Positions 27,401 to 34,600 of a stretch of DNA of 47,208 nucleotides are shown here, piece after piece (the first letter of the stretch is position 1; every line of letters begins with the position of its first letter). The DNA comes from an uncultured Bacteroidales bacterium (GTDB lineage: Bacteria > Bacteroidota > Bacteroidia > Bacteroidales > UBA932), in NCBI GenBank assembly GCA_944326305.1, contig CALVDL010000024.1:1-47208 (forward strand), read 5' to 3'. The notes under the pieces were generated by a model. The model was given only the letters and a program-made list of their open reading frames with translations. It made no database searches and was not told the DNA's origin. Position numbers and translations under genes: made by a program.

Positions 27401-28103
27401 GCAAGGCTATCCACCTGAACATCGAGGCGTCCATAGACGGCATGTCAGGCCGGGCCTCGGCAATGACCTTGAACATCGGCACATTGCCCAGGCTGACAAC
27501 AGAGCCACCGTCATAGCTGACCGGCATGGTAAAATAATTCGACGGAAGCCTCAACCGCGGATTTACGCCGTTCTGTGTACTGTTTACGTCAGAGTAGAAA
27601 TTGTCCTTTATCTCCATGCCGCCGATGACCTTGCAGCCTACATCATCTGTCATATAATATACGACATACCATTTGGAGCCGAGATTCATATAGGAAGGGC
27701 TCTCCCTGACAGAGGCCAGCGGGGAAGAAAGGCTGCCGCCCAGGCTCGAAAGCCTGTAGAATATCATCCTGGAGCCGAGGTCATCATTGACTACAGGGAA
27801 CTGGTTGCTCCACGACTGGAGAGTGTCATACACATAACGGTATATGACCATATCCTCCGGAAGGTCCTCCAGCTCGGCCCACCGGCTGTCTTCGCTCTCA
27901 AGGGCGGAGGACATGTACTTTCCGAGGACCGCCATCCTCTTTTCCAGCCTCTGGGAGACTTTGACGGCCACCTTGTCCGAATTGCCGGATCCCGTATTGA
28001 CAATCAGGGAAAGCGCAAAGAAAAGCGCCGCCAGCAGGATGGCCACATTGCTGGTCCTCGTCCATATATACTCCGCCTTACCTGTGAAAAGACTTCTATT
28101 CAT
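24480..28103 (-). CDS. Large NtrY-like membrane sensor histidine kinase
   Basis: 1207 residues from the ATG at 28103 (a GTG at 28118 is possible). Many transmembrane segments: one near residues 20-40, a cluster around 230-410 with periplasmic regions on both sides, and further helices near 670-760 and 905-930. Then come a HAMP-like linker, the H-box ARQVAHEIKNPLTPIK with His at about 987, and the ATPase core (NLITNAIQAI, EDNGPGVSDENLGKLF, GTGLGLAICRNIVEKC). The H-box form is that of NtrY/NtrB-type kinases, which often act with sigma54 activators. No response regulator is adjacent. The gene overlaps rlmH by 8 bp, so it is cotranscribed with it. The signal sensed is unknown. Confidence 0.9.
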   Translation of the reverse strand: MNRSLFTGKAEYIWTRTSNVAILLAALFFALSLIVNTGSGNSDKVAVKVSQRLEKRMAVLGKYMSSALESEDSRWAELEDLPEDMVIYRYVYDTLQSWSNQFPVVNDDLGSRMIFYRLSSLGGSLSSPLASVRESPSYMNLGSKWYVVYYMTDDVGCKVIGGMEIKDNFYSDVNSTQNGVNPRLRLPSNYFTMPVSYDGGSVVSLGNVPMFKVIAEARPDMPSMDASMFRWIALLLFTMAVVLYLGVYRTLKSYTSSLAILLLTAVMAYFWGMRLQGSLEIFSPNVYADGHFFYSFGSLLIVNTYIFLYILCTYIMRKVFLRRALAGGRALPANIYYSAVLLMTILTAVYIHFSLRSLIMNSNISLELYAWNSISMNTLWVYLSYTALFMALLMLLQMLKPAVTRFTGWKYSVFSRRFLFVYAGICVLYITFIAGSLGFRKELDRMTVWTNRLAIDRDLGLELQLRSMERGIANDPLFSTLAVDASNDIIIINRLTENYLNRISPDYDISVFTCRDSDLRSSPGRRASPAVMENLDYFNQKIRSGTPIADNSRFFYTYDNTGRSSYTGWFIYYSNECGIIRMFIEIDSRSSKGDTGYYSILGANSRLGDVVIPSFYSYAKFISGKLVNYNGTYAYPTVMDESIAGYIPEDGHAHFKARGYLHFANQVSGDEVIVISRPVRSVMTYLVTFSYLILIYYAGLLLVTRRRRKKEQVFRKNYFRSRIYTVLFCALFFSLVSIAIVSTTFVYKRNEQNMFNMMSNKITTIQALLESRCMYAESYQDLGTQDFSAYLENVANTTKSDVTLYTPGGKVYRSTTPELFDRMVLESRIDKDAYYNIKYKNQRFYIHKERLAGRKYYALYAPLFNAGGNMVAIVSSPYVDTSYDFTRDALFHAATIVNLFAILLSVTLLISTAIVNSMFRPLIEMGKKMNSADLHGLEYIIYRQDDEISGLVDAYNRMVHDLSDSSRQLAQAERDRAWSEMARQVAHEIKNPLTPIKLEIQRLIRLKQKNDPSWNDKFDKVAAVVLEHIDILTDTANEFSTFAKLYSEEPVLLDLDKTLRDQLVIFDNKENIEMSYLGMENAMAMAPKPQLIRVFVNLITNAIQAIEIQQKEDAEGGKEIRRGMIQICLRNSVKDGFYDIVFEDNGPGVSDENLGKLFTPNFTTKSAGTGLGLAICRNIVEKCNGEIVYQRSFVLKGACFIVRLPRL

Positions 28104-28569
28104 GATGATACGGTTCACCTTTGATAATAGTGAAGGCCCTGTACAGCTGCTCGAGGAATATTGTCCTTACCATCTGGTGTGAAAAAGTCATCCTGGAGAG
28201 AGACACAAGAGATGAAGCCCGCCCATAGACCTGTGGGGAGAAACCGTACGCGCCGCCTATTACGAATACTATATTACGGCTTCCGGCACTCAGGCGCTTG
28301 CTTATCATTCCGGCCCATTCCACCGACGTGTACTCCCGGCCCTTTTCATCCAGGAGGATAACCTCATCCGAATCCCGGAGGCATTTCATGATGAGCTGCC
28401 CCTCCTTCTCCTTGATCTGCTCCTTCGAAAGGGATGAGGCATTTTTCAGTTCCGGGATTTCAACCAGGGTAAAAGGTATATAATGCTTCAGCCTGGAACG
28501 GTATATCTCAAACCCGTCCCAGACCCAGTTCCGGTCTGTCTTCCCGACAGTAAGCAGTGTGATATTCAT
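28096..28569 (-). CDS. rlmH: 23S rRNA pseudouridine-1915 N3-methyltransferase
   Basis: 157 residues from the ATG at 28569; a longer frame to 28587 would run into the promoter. SPOUT-fold methyltransferase: the N-terminus MNITLLTVGKT, LLDEKGREYTSVEWA, FVIGGAYGF (SAM-binding knot) and the C-terminal LEQLYRAFTIIKGEPYHH are all family hallmarks. It methylates pseudouridine 1915 in helix 69 of 23S rRNA. First gene of the rlmH-kinase unit. Confidence 0.97.
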   Translation of the reverse strand: MNITLLTVGKTDRNWVWDGFEIYRSRLKHYIPFTLVEIPELKNASSLSKEQIKEKEGQLIMKCLRDSDEVILLDEKGREYTSVEWAGMISKRLSAGSRNIVFVIGGAYGFSPQVYGRASSLVSLSRMTFSHQMVRTIFLEQLYRAFTIIKGEPYHHE

Positions 28570-28584
28570 ACAGTTCCTATACTG

Positions 28585-28615
28585 CAAATATATAAATGTG
28601 GCTCGGTATTTGCAA
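28585..28615 (-). promoter_or_regulatory. rlmH-kinase promoter (-33 and -7)
   Basis: Minus strand: TTG (plus 28613-28615), a 20-nt spacer and TATATTTG (28585-28592). The predicted start is about 10 nt before the rlmH ATG, giving a very short leader. On the plus strand TTTG at 28609-28612 could serve as -33 for the divergent DUF4783 gene, but its -7 (TGGATATG) is poor. Confidence 0.7.
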
Positions 28616-28657
28616 TATCCGGCAGGACTTATTGGATATGTAGGTCCTACATTTCAG

Positions 28658-29062
28658 ATGAAAAACTGTTTAAGCATAGCATCAGCCCTAATATCCCTCT
28701 TTATCGGGACCTATTCGCATGCTCAGGACACCAGCTATGATGTATTTGTACCTATAGCCAAATATATGCAGGCCGGAGATGCGGATAAGCTGTCGGCATG
28801 GTTCGCGGACAACCTCGAAGTCACGATATTCACAGTCACCAACGACTCGAGCCGCAGCCAGGCAAGGCAGATACTCAAGACCTTCTTCAATTCCTACACG
28901 CCACAGTCATTCAGCCTTACACACAAGGCTGGACGGGCGAACATGAAATACGCTCTCGGATCATTGAGTGCCGGTGGGGAGATATTCGTAGTCACCATAT
29001 TCGTAAGCTACAAAGACACGTCATACAAGATACAGCAGATAAAAATAGAACGCATACAGTAA
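28658..29062 (+). CDS. Exported DUF4783 protein
   Basis: 134 residues from the ATG at 28658, chosen because it opens with a signal peptide (about residues 1-22, ending in SHA). The mature part (VFVPIAKYMQAGDADKLSAWFADNLEV, QILKTFFNSYTP, FVSYKDTSYKIQQIKIE) is the Bacteroidota DUF4783 family, likely an NTF2-like fold. Function unknown; no catalytic residues are evident. It is divergent from rlmH. A sigma54 promoter begins 3 bp after its stop codon. Confidence 0.85.
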   Translation: MKNCLSIASALISLFIGTYSHAQDTSYDVFVPIAKYMQAGDADKLSAWFADNLEVTIFTVTNDSSRSQARQILKTFFNSYTPQSFSLTHKAGRANMKYALGSLSAGGEIFVVTIFVSYKDTSYKIQQIKIERIQ

Positions 29063-29064
29063 GT

Positions 29065-29081
29065 TTGGCACAGTAATTGCA
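29065..29081 (+). promoter_or_regulatory. Sigma54 (RpoN) -24/-12 promoter
   Basis: TTGGCAC, then AGTAA, then TTGCA: TGGCAC-N5-TTGCA is a full consensus match, with GG at 29067-29068 and GC at 29079-29080. The predicted start is near 29092. A terminator follows at 29129-29162. Confidence 0.75.
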
Positions 29082-29091
29082 ATTCACTTAA

Positions 29092-29162
29092 ATCGGTTAG
29101 TTTAGTTGTTAATAATAGGGTTATAGTGAAAAGAGTTGAGCTGTGAAGTTCAACTCTTTTTT
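29092..29162 (+). ncRNA. Putative sigma54-dependent small RNA, about 70 nt
   Basis: A transcript from the sigma54 promoter would run to the intrinsic terminator, giving about 70 nt that ends in a stem and U-tract. No open reading frame of more than a few codons with a plausible start lies inside. It could instead be the attenuated leader of the DUF169 gene (ATG at 29264). I do not recognise it as a known RNA family. Confidence 0.5.
29129..29162 (+). terminator. Intrinsic terminator
   Basis: AAAAGAGTTGA (29129-29139) pairs with TCAACTCTTTT (29150-29160), with a 10-nt loop, and runs into a 6-T tract. This is the clearest classical terminator in the window. Confidence 0.8.
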
Positions 29163-29263
29163 CGTATTATAATGCTATTTATAATGCTATCTTTACAGCC
29201 GGAAACCGGCAAGTCCCGGACAGCGGGAAGCCGGTTCCGGGAAAAGTTCAATATCACACAAAA

Positions 29264-30022
29264 ATGGATACCAGCACATTCATCAGGCTATACAGGGACG
29301 CCTTCGGGGAGGCCGCTCCCCTGCCTATAATATTCAGCTACAGCGACACGCCCGCAGAGGAAACTGAAAAGATGCCGGGATGCTTCCTCAGATACCTGCA
29401 CCAGGTTACGGAAGGACATCCGGTAAGCCTTGACACGGAAAAAATCACATGCGGAGGCGGGAAATTCTACGCCGGATTCACACCGATGCCGGACCATGTC
29501 CCTGTATTCGTATCGGAAAAGGAGAAATACAAGGAATCCGCAGACACTGTCAAAGACTATCTCGCCGCCTTCGGGCCCGTAAGGACAGACAGGAAGTATC
29601 TGAACTTCGTGCGTGTAGACCAGGCGGAAAGTTTCGAAGGGATGGAAGGGCTGCTTTTCCTTGCGGGCCCGGATGTCATCTCCGGACTGTGCGCATGGGC
29701 TTTTTTCGACAGCAACGACCCCGAGACCGTTTCCCTCGTATTCGGCTCCGGATGCTCGTCAATAGTGGCGAATGCCGCGCGTGAAAACAGCAGGAACGGA
29801 TTCAGGACATTCATCGGGCTGACCGACCCTTCCGCAAGACAGTGGTTCGACCCCGGAATCATGAGTTTCACCATACCGGCATGCCGGTTCAGGAGCATGT
29901 CGGAGACAATGTCGAGATGCTGCTTCAACGGCACAGCCGGATGGGGCCGTATCCGCAAAAGGATCAACGCTGCAGGCAGCGCCACCCCGTCATGGGCAGA
30001 GGAAATGGAAAAACCTGATTGA
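29264..30022 (+). CDS. DUF169 family protein
   Basis: 252 residues, cytoplasmic, no signal peptide. The pattern FYAGFTPMPDHVPVFVSEKEKY, an FVRVDQAESFEGMEGLLFLAGPDVISGL block and the Cys-containing VFGSGCSSIVANAA stretch match the DUF169/COG2043 family, whose function is unknown. The conserved Cys residues and Pro-rich loop suggest ligand or cofactor binding, which is inference. It is followed convergently by an AraC remnant that overlaps its last codons by 33 bp. Confidence 0.8.
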   Translation: MDTSTFIRLYRDAFGEAAPLPIIFSYSDTPAEETEKMPGCFLRYLHQVTEGHPVSLDTEKITCGGGKFYAGFTPMPDHVPVFVSEKEKYKESADTVKDYLAAFGPVRTDRKYLNFVRVDQAESFEGMEGLLFLAGPDVISGLCAWAFFDSNDPETVSLVFGSGCSSIVANAARENSRNGFRTFIGLTDPSARQWFDPGIMSFTIPACRFRSMSETMSRCCFNGTAGWGRIRKRINAAGSATPSWAEEMEKPD

Positions 30023-30292
30023 CTCAAGTATGACGGCTTCAGTTATCCACTGGGCCGCCGTCTTTCCGCTTGCCTTGTTCACCGCATGGGAAAGGTATTT
30101 TGGTGTCAGGCACATCCTGTCAGCATAGAAACCGAGGTCCCTGTGCTCTTTGTGGTACTCGCCCACCAGCGTCAGGAACCGTTCCAGCAGGCCGTCATGT
30201 CTGAAGGCCGGCCCCTGCAGCTCCAGGGCGAACCTCTTCTTTGTCATGACAATGAATAATTTTTCCGGAAACAGGTCAAATATACGCATCAT
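29990..30292 (-). pseudogene. AraC-family regulator remnant, both ends lost
   Basis: The reading frame keeps the linker and the first helix-turn-helix of a Bacteroidota AraC protein: KRFALELQGPAF, then FLTLVGEYHKEHRDLGFYAD, CLTPKYLSHAVNKASGKTAA and QWITEAVILES. After ILES the match stops and the frame ends 12 codons later; the second HTH is gone. The N-terminal sensor domain is also missing. The cut point lies where the DUF169 gene ends, so a deletion or recombination joined the two. Confidence 0.75.
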
Positions 30293-30375
30293 GCTTTTGC
30301 ACCCGGATCTGAAAAATGAAGCAGTACATGCCAGGGAGGGACCAGGATACCGGACAAGACCGATGTGCGAGACAG

Positions 30376-31071
30376 TTAAAGCATCCCGAGCAGGTGAAGT
30401 ATCGTAGGAGTGAGCATGGCCGTAAGTATCCCGTTGATTATCAAGCCGAGACTGGCGAAGGCACCATACTTGTGGCTTATTTCCGAGGCGGCGGAAGTCC
30501 CTACGGCATGGGCAGCAGCACCGAGAGAAAGGCCCTGGGCCACAGGACTGTCTATACGGGCGAGCTTCATGATCTTGAAGCCGAATATGCCGCCCATCAG
30601 ACCTACACACACCACTACAGCCGCGGTCAGCGACGGGATGCCGCCCAAGGCGCCGGAAACCTCCATCGCTATAGGTGTCGTGACCGATTTTGGGGCGAGG
30701 GAATATATTATTGTGTCCGAAGCACCCATCAGCCTGGCCACGGTGACAACGGAGACAACGCCTGTGACACATCCCACAAACTGGGACAGGAGAATAGGCA
30801 GAAACTGTTTCCTGATGATCCTGAACTGCTGGTACAGAGGCACGCCGAGGGCCACGACGGCCGGCTTCAGCCAGAACTCCACAAGAAGGCCGGCCTCATT
30901 GTATTTCTCATAACTTATGCCCGTAAGCTTCAGAAAGGCAATGAGCACTATGATAGTGAGCAAGATAGGATTGAGCAGCACCCATCCTGTCCTTTTCTGG
31001 AGTATCTTGGCCAATGAGAAAAGGATGAAGGTGATGGCGAGCAGAAAATATCCGTTTTCAAGGAATCTCAT
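30376..31071 (-). CDS. lrgB: LrgB/CidB family membrane protein
   Basis: 231 residues from the ATG at 31071, which overlaps the lrgA stop as ATGA; an upstream frame start at 31101 lies inside lrgA. About seven to eight hydrophobic helices and the family blocks YSLAPKSVTTPIAMEVS and GLSLGAAAHAVGTSAA identify LrgB. With LrgA it forms a membrane system linked in other bacteria to pyruvate uptake, murein hydrolase control and cell lysis. Confidence 0.92.
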   Translation of the reverse strand: MRFLENGYFLLAITFILFSLAKILQKRTGWVLLNPILLTIIVLIAFLKLTGISYEKYNEAGLLVEFWLKPAVVALGVPLYQQFRIIRKQFLPILLSQFVGCVTGVVSVVTVARLMGASDTIIYSLAPKSVTTPIAMEVSGALGGIPSLTAAVVVCVGLMGGIFGFKIMKLARIDSPVAQGLSLGAAAHAVGTSAASEISHKYGAFASLGLIINGILTAMLTPTILHLLGML

Positions 31072-31406
31072 TTCTTTCTGTGCGTTAACTGGTGTGACCA
31101 TCCGGTGGCCACAAAGACAAGGACGGTGCTGACGACCGTTGCCACGAGGACAGGGAGGAATTCAGCGGTGATGACATCGAAATAGAGCATGATGGCCACC
31201 CCGGGAGGAATGAAGAAGAACCCGAGGTTGCCCACCAGGAAGTCCGACAGGGTCTGAACCCATTTGAGCCTGATCCACCCGAGTTCAAGGAACAGGGCAA
31301 GGAACAGCATGCCTATTATGCTGGAAGGCAGCCTGACGCCGGTGAGAGAAACGGCGAATTCCCCCAAAGCCAGACATCCGAATATGACGGCGAACTGACG
31401 AATCAT
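31068..31406 (-). CDS. lrgA: LrgA/CidA family membrane protein
   Basis: 112 residues with four transmembrane helices and the family blocks LPSSIIGMLFLALFLELG and NLGFFFIPPGVAIM. Holin-like partner of LrgB. The gene order lrgA-lrgB with ATGA coupling shows they are made together. Promoter box at 31471-31478. Confidence 0.92.
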   Translation of the reverse strand: MIRQFAVIFGCLALGEFAVSLTGVRLPSSIIGMLFLALFLELGWIRLKWVQTLSDFLVGNLGFFFIPPGVAIMLYFDVITAEFLPVLVATVVSTVLVFVATGWSHQLTHRKK

Positions 31407-31470
31407 AACACAACTAACTTAAAATCAACAAAATAACTAATTTCTGGCCTTTCTGCGCGAAAAACGGGCG

Positions 31471-31478
31471 CAAAGATA
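31471..31478 (-). promoter_or_regulatory. -7 box of the lrgAB promoter
   Basis: On the minus strand TATCTTTG matches TAnnTTTG, 65 bp before the lrgA ATG. It is divergent from the Fe-S gene promoter at 31543-31550. No -33 element found. Confidence 0.5.
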
Positions 31479-31542
31479 ATCATTTCCGGAAAATATGCTG
31501 GCATTTCTGTAATTTGTATAATATTTTTCAGATTTACCGTAG

Positions 31543-31550
31543 TATATTTG
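31543..31550 (+). promoter_or_regulatory. -7 box of the Fe-S protein promoter
   Basis: TATATTTG, perfect TAnnTTTG, 45 bp before the ATG. The preceding ATTTACCGTAG resembles the direct repeat at 43159-43183 and 46990-47013 (ATTTACCGAAG). Confidence 0.55.
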
Positions 31551-31594
31551 CAATCGTAGAATTATATGGTATAAAGGCTTAAACTTCTGAAAAC

Positions 31595-33100
31595 ATGTTG
31601 AAGAAAATCAGACTGTCGCTGGCCATCGTATTTTTCGGCATCATCACCCTGCTATTCCTCGATTTCACCGGGACGCTCCATGCCTGGTTCGGATGGATGG
31701 CCAAAATACAGTTCCTGCCGGCTGTACTGGCGCTCAATCTTGGCGTAATCATACTCCTGGTGGCCCTCACACTCATCTTCGGGAGGGTCTACTGCTCCGT
31801 CATCTGCCCTATGGGCGTATTCCAGGACCTTGTTTCATGGATAAACGGACGCAGGGGGAAGAAAAACAGGATGCGCTTCACCTACTCACCTGCCAAGTCA
31901 TGGCTCAGGTACGGAGTACTGGGGTTATTCATCATAGCCCTCATCGCCGGCATAGGCTCATTCGTGGCTTTGCTGGCCCCGTACAGCTCATACGGGCGTA
32001 TCGTCTCCAACCTGTTCGCCCCCGTATACCGCTGGGGAAACAACCTCCTCGCATATTTTGCAGAAAGGGCCGGGAGCTATGCGTTCTATGAAACGGACGT
32101 ATGGCTGAAAAGCCTGCCGACATTCATCATAGCGGCCGGCACTTTCATAGCGGTAGCGGTGCTGGCATGGCGCGGAGGCAGGACATACTGCAACACCGTA
32201 TGCCCTGTAGGCACAGTCCTCGGCTTCCTTTCCAGATACTCCCTTTTCCAGATAAGGATAGATGCCGGCAAATGCAAATCCTGCAGCCTCTGCACGCGCG
32301 GCTGCAAGGCATCCTGCATAGATTACAAGAGCCACACTGTCGACCACAGCCGGTGCGTGGACTGCTTCAACTGCATAGACACCTGCAGGCACGGTGCAAT
32401 CAGTTTCGCCCCGAGGACAAGGAAAGCGGCCCCGGCAGATGTGAAAGCCGCTGATGGAGTTTCCGGAGTGGATACGTCACGCCGTAAATTCATGTCTGTC
32501 ACGGCCCTGCTGGCCGCCACAGCCACTGTCAAGGCACAGGAGAAGAAAGTCGACGGCGGGCTTGCCGTGATAGAGGACAAGAAGATTCCTGAAAGAGCCA
32601 CGCGGATAGTCCCGGCAGGGGCGCTGAGCCTGCGCAACTTCGCACAGCACTGCACCGCCTGCCAGCTCTGCGTATCCGTCTGCCCGAACCAGGTCCTGCG
32701 CCCTTCCACCGGCATAATGACACTCATGCAGCCGGAAATGTCATACGAAAGGGGCTACTGCCGTCCTGAATGTACGAAATGCTCCGAAGTCTGCCCGGCA
32801 GGGGCGATCCTGCCTATAACGGTGGAGGAGAAATCCGCGGTACAGACAGGCCATGCAGTGTGGGTGAAAGAAAACTGCGTCCCGCTAACGGACGGGGTGG
32901 AATGCGGCAACTGCGCACGCCACTGCCCTTCCGGGGCAATACAGATGGTGTCATCTGACCCCGAAATACCTGATTCGCCGAAGATTCCTGTGGTGAACAC
33001 CGAAAAATGCATCGGTTGCGGGGCATGCGAGAACCTTTGTCCTGCACGCCCGTTCTCGGCAATCTATGTGGAAGGCCACGAAGTCCACAGGGAAATATGA
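31595..33100 (+). CDS. NapH-NapG-like fused membrane polyferredoxin with internal Tat motif
   Basis: 501 residues. The first part (1-280) is a NapH/CcoG-like membrane protein: helices near 6-24, 43-62, 108-130 and 174-192, with CSVICPMG and CNTVCPVG on the loops, then two 4Fe-4S Cys clusters (CKSCSLCTRGC; CVDCFNCIDTC). At residues 295-315 there is a twin-arginine stretch SRRKFMSVTALLAATATVKA. The second part is a NapG-like polyferredoxin with four clusters (CTACQLCVSVC, CTKCSEVC, CGNCARHC, CIGCGACENLC). It likely moves electrons from quinol to a partner outside the cytoplasm; the Fe-S aldo/keto reductase 88 bp downstream is the obvious candidate. The partner is inferred. Confidence 0.85.
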   Translation: MLKKIRLSLAIVFFGIITLLFLDFTGTLHAWFGWMAKIQFLPAVLALNLGVIILLVALTLIFGRVYCSVICPMGVFQDLVSWINGRRGKKNRMRFTYSPAKSWLRYGVLGLFIIALIAGIGSFVALLAPYSSYGRIVSNLFAPVYRWGNNLLAYFAERAGSYAFYETDVWLKSLPTFIIAAGTFIAVAVLAWRGGRTYCNTVCPVGTVLGFLSRYSLFQIRIDAGKCKSCSLCTRGCKASCIDYKSHTVDHSRCVDCFNCIDTCRHGAISFAPRTRKAAPADVKAADGVSGVDTSRRKFMSVTALLAATATVKAQEKKVDGGLAVIEDKKIPERATRIVPAGALSLRNFAQHCTACQLCVSVCPNQVLRPSTGIMTLMQPEMSYERGYCRPECTKCSEVCPAGAILPITVEEKSAVQTGHAVWVKENCVPLTDGVECGNCARHCPSGAIQMVSSDPEIPDSPKIPVVNTEKCIGCGACENLCPARPFSAIYVEGHEVHREI

Positions 33101-33140
33101 TGTAATCCAGTGAATTAAATTCATCGGATTCACGTTAAAT
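33098..33140 (+). repeat. 42-bp structured repeat, copy 2
   Basis: It begins on the stop codon of the polyferredoxin gene. The palindrome TGAATTAAATTCA sits inside an outer AATCC/GGATT stem, then CACGTTAAAT. It matches 212-253 with compensatory changes in the outer stem. It lies between two apparently linked genes and could act as a 3'-end or intercistronic structure. Confidence 0.6.
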
Positions 33141-33187
33141 CCGGCATATTCCCATTGAATCATCATTTATCAAGAAAGGCAATAAAC

Positions 33188-34588
33188 ATGTCCCAACAAA
33201 AAGACAACAAGAATATATCCCGGAGGTCCTTCATCAGGACAATGGGGGCCGCGGGCCTTGCTACAGCCGGTCTCTCTTCCTGCGCCGGGACAAAGAAAGA
33301 AACATCCCCGTCAGAATCCTCTCCAGGGGGACAGATGACCTACCGGACCAACCCGTCCACAGGGGACAAGGTATCCATCCTGGGATTCGGCTGCATGAGG
33401 TGGCCGTCAGTGGGAGGAAGAAGCGCAAGGGAAGGCAACGAGGAAATAGACCAGGAGATGGTGAACGCACTGGTAGACTATGCAATAGAGCACGGGGTGA
33501 ACTACTTCGACACATCCCCGGCATACTGTCAGGGAAAATCGGAGCGTGCCACCGGCATAGCGTTGAGCCGCCATCCGAGAGATAGCTATTTCATAGCCAC
33601 AAAACTCTCCAATTTCGCACCTTCCACATGGGACTTCGATGCATCGGTCGCCATGTACAGGAACTCGATGAAAGAGCTGCAGGTCGACTATCTCGACTAT
33701 ATGCTGCTGCACGGAATCGGTATGGGGAACGGTATGGAGGAGTTCAAGGCCAGATACATAGACAACGGAGTACTCGACTTCCTCCTGGAAGAACGCAAGG
33801 CCGGAAGGATAAGGAACCTGGGTTTCTCTTACCACGGGGACGTGAAAGTTTTCGACTATCTTCTTTCAAAGCAGGACATCTACAAATGGGATTTCGTACA
33901 GATCCAGATGAACTACCTTGACTGGAAATATGCAAAGCAGATCAATCCGAGGAACACTGACGCCGAGTATCTGTACAACGAACTTGCCTCGCGGAACATC
34001 CCTGTAGTCATCATGGAGCCGCTTCTCGGAGGCAGACTGTCAAATGTGCCAGACAACATTGTCGCCCAGCTGAAGCAGCGCGAGCCTGAAAGGAGCGTGG
34101 CATCATGGGCATTCCGCTTCGCAGGGAGCTTTCCCCATGTGCTGACCGTGCTGAGCGGTATGACACGGATGGAGCATCTGCAGGACAACCTGAGCACATA
34201 TTCTCCGCTGGACACCCTTACGGACGAGGAGTTCACATTCCTTCAGGACGTGGCCACAAGGATGATGCAGTTCGACACAATCCCGTGCAACGACTGCAAA
34301 TACTGCATGCCGTGCCCATACGGCATAGACATTCCGGCAATACTGCTTCACTACAACAAATGCCTGAATGAGGGTAATACTCCGGCAAGTTCACAGGAAG
34401 AAGGATACCGGAAAGCCCGCAGGGCATATCTGGTCGGATACGACCGGAGTGTACCGAAGCTGCGCCAGGCTGACCACTGCATAGGGTGCAACCAGTGCAG
34501 CCCGCACTGTCCGCAGCGCATCGACATCCCGAAAGAACTCCACAGGATAAGTGACTATGTTGAAAAGCTGAAACAGGGGACACTCTGA
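33188..34588 (+). CDS. Tat-type aldo/keto reductase with C-terminal 4Fe-4S domain
   Basis: 466 residues from the ATG at 33188, chosen over 33155 because it puts the twin-arginine signal SRRSFIRTMGAAGLA near residue 12, ending in the lipobox LSSC. The aldo/keto reductase barrel follows with Asp and Tyr in NYFDTSPAYCQGKSE, Lys in ATKLSN and His in LLHG. The C-terminus holds two Cys clusters: CNDCKYCMPC and CIGCNQCSPHC. It is predicted to fold in the cytoplasm with cofactors and be exported as a lipoprotein. It pairs with the polyferredoxin upstream; substrate unknown. Confidence 0.88.
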   Translation: MSQQKDNKNISRRSFIRTMGAAGLATAGLSSCAGTKKETSPSESSPGGQMTYRTNPSTGDKVSILGFGCMRWPSVGGRSAREGNEEIDQEMVNALVDYAIEHGVNYFDTSPAYCQGKSERATGIALSRHPRDSYFIATKLSNFAPSTWDFDASVAMYRNSMKELQVDYLDYMLLHGIGMGNGMEEFKARYIDNGVLDFLLEERKAGRIRNLGFSYHGDVKVFDYLLSKQDIYKWDFVQIQMNYLDWKYAKQINPRNTDAEYLYNELASRNIPVVIMEPLLGGRLSNVPDNIVAQLKQREPERSVASWAFRFAGSFPHVLTVLSGMTRMEHLQDNLSTYSPLDTLTDEEFTFLQDVATRMMQFDTIPCNDCKYCMPCPYGIDIPAILLHYNKCLNEGNTPASSQEEGYRKARRAYLVGYDRSVPKLRQADHCIGCNQCSPHCPQRIDIPKELHRISDYVEKLKQGTL

Positions 34589-34600
34589 AAAGCTGTTTCA
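34586..34600. terminator. Small hairpin spanning both stop codons of convergent genes
   Basis: TGAAA-AGCTG-TTTCA: the stem begins with the TGA of the aldo/keto reductase and ends with the complement of the MATE gene's TGA. Only 5 bp and AT-rich, so weak. Confidence 0.3.

Noticed and set aside
30293..30772. Upstream extension of the AraC remnant frame
   Set aside because: This part is antisense-frame sequence within lrgB; only the stretch from about 30292 down matches AraC.
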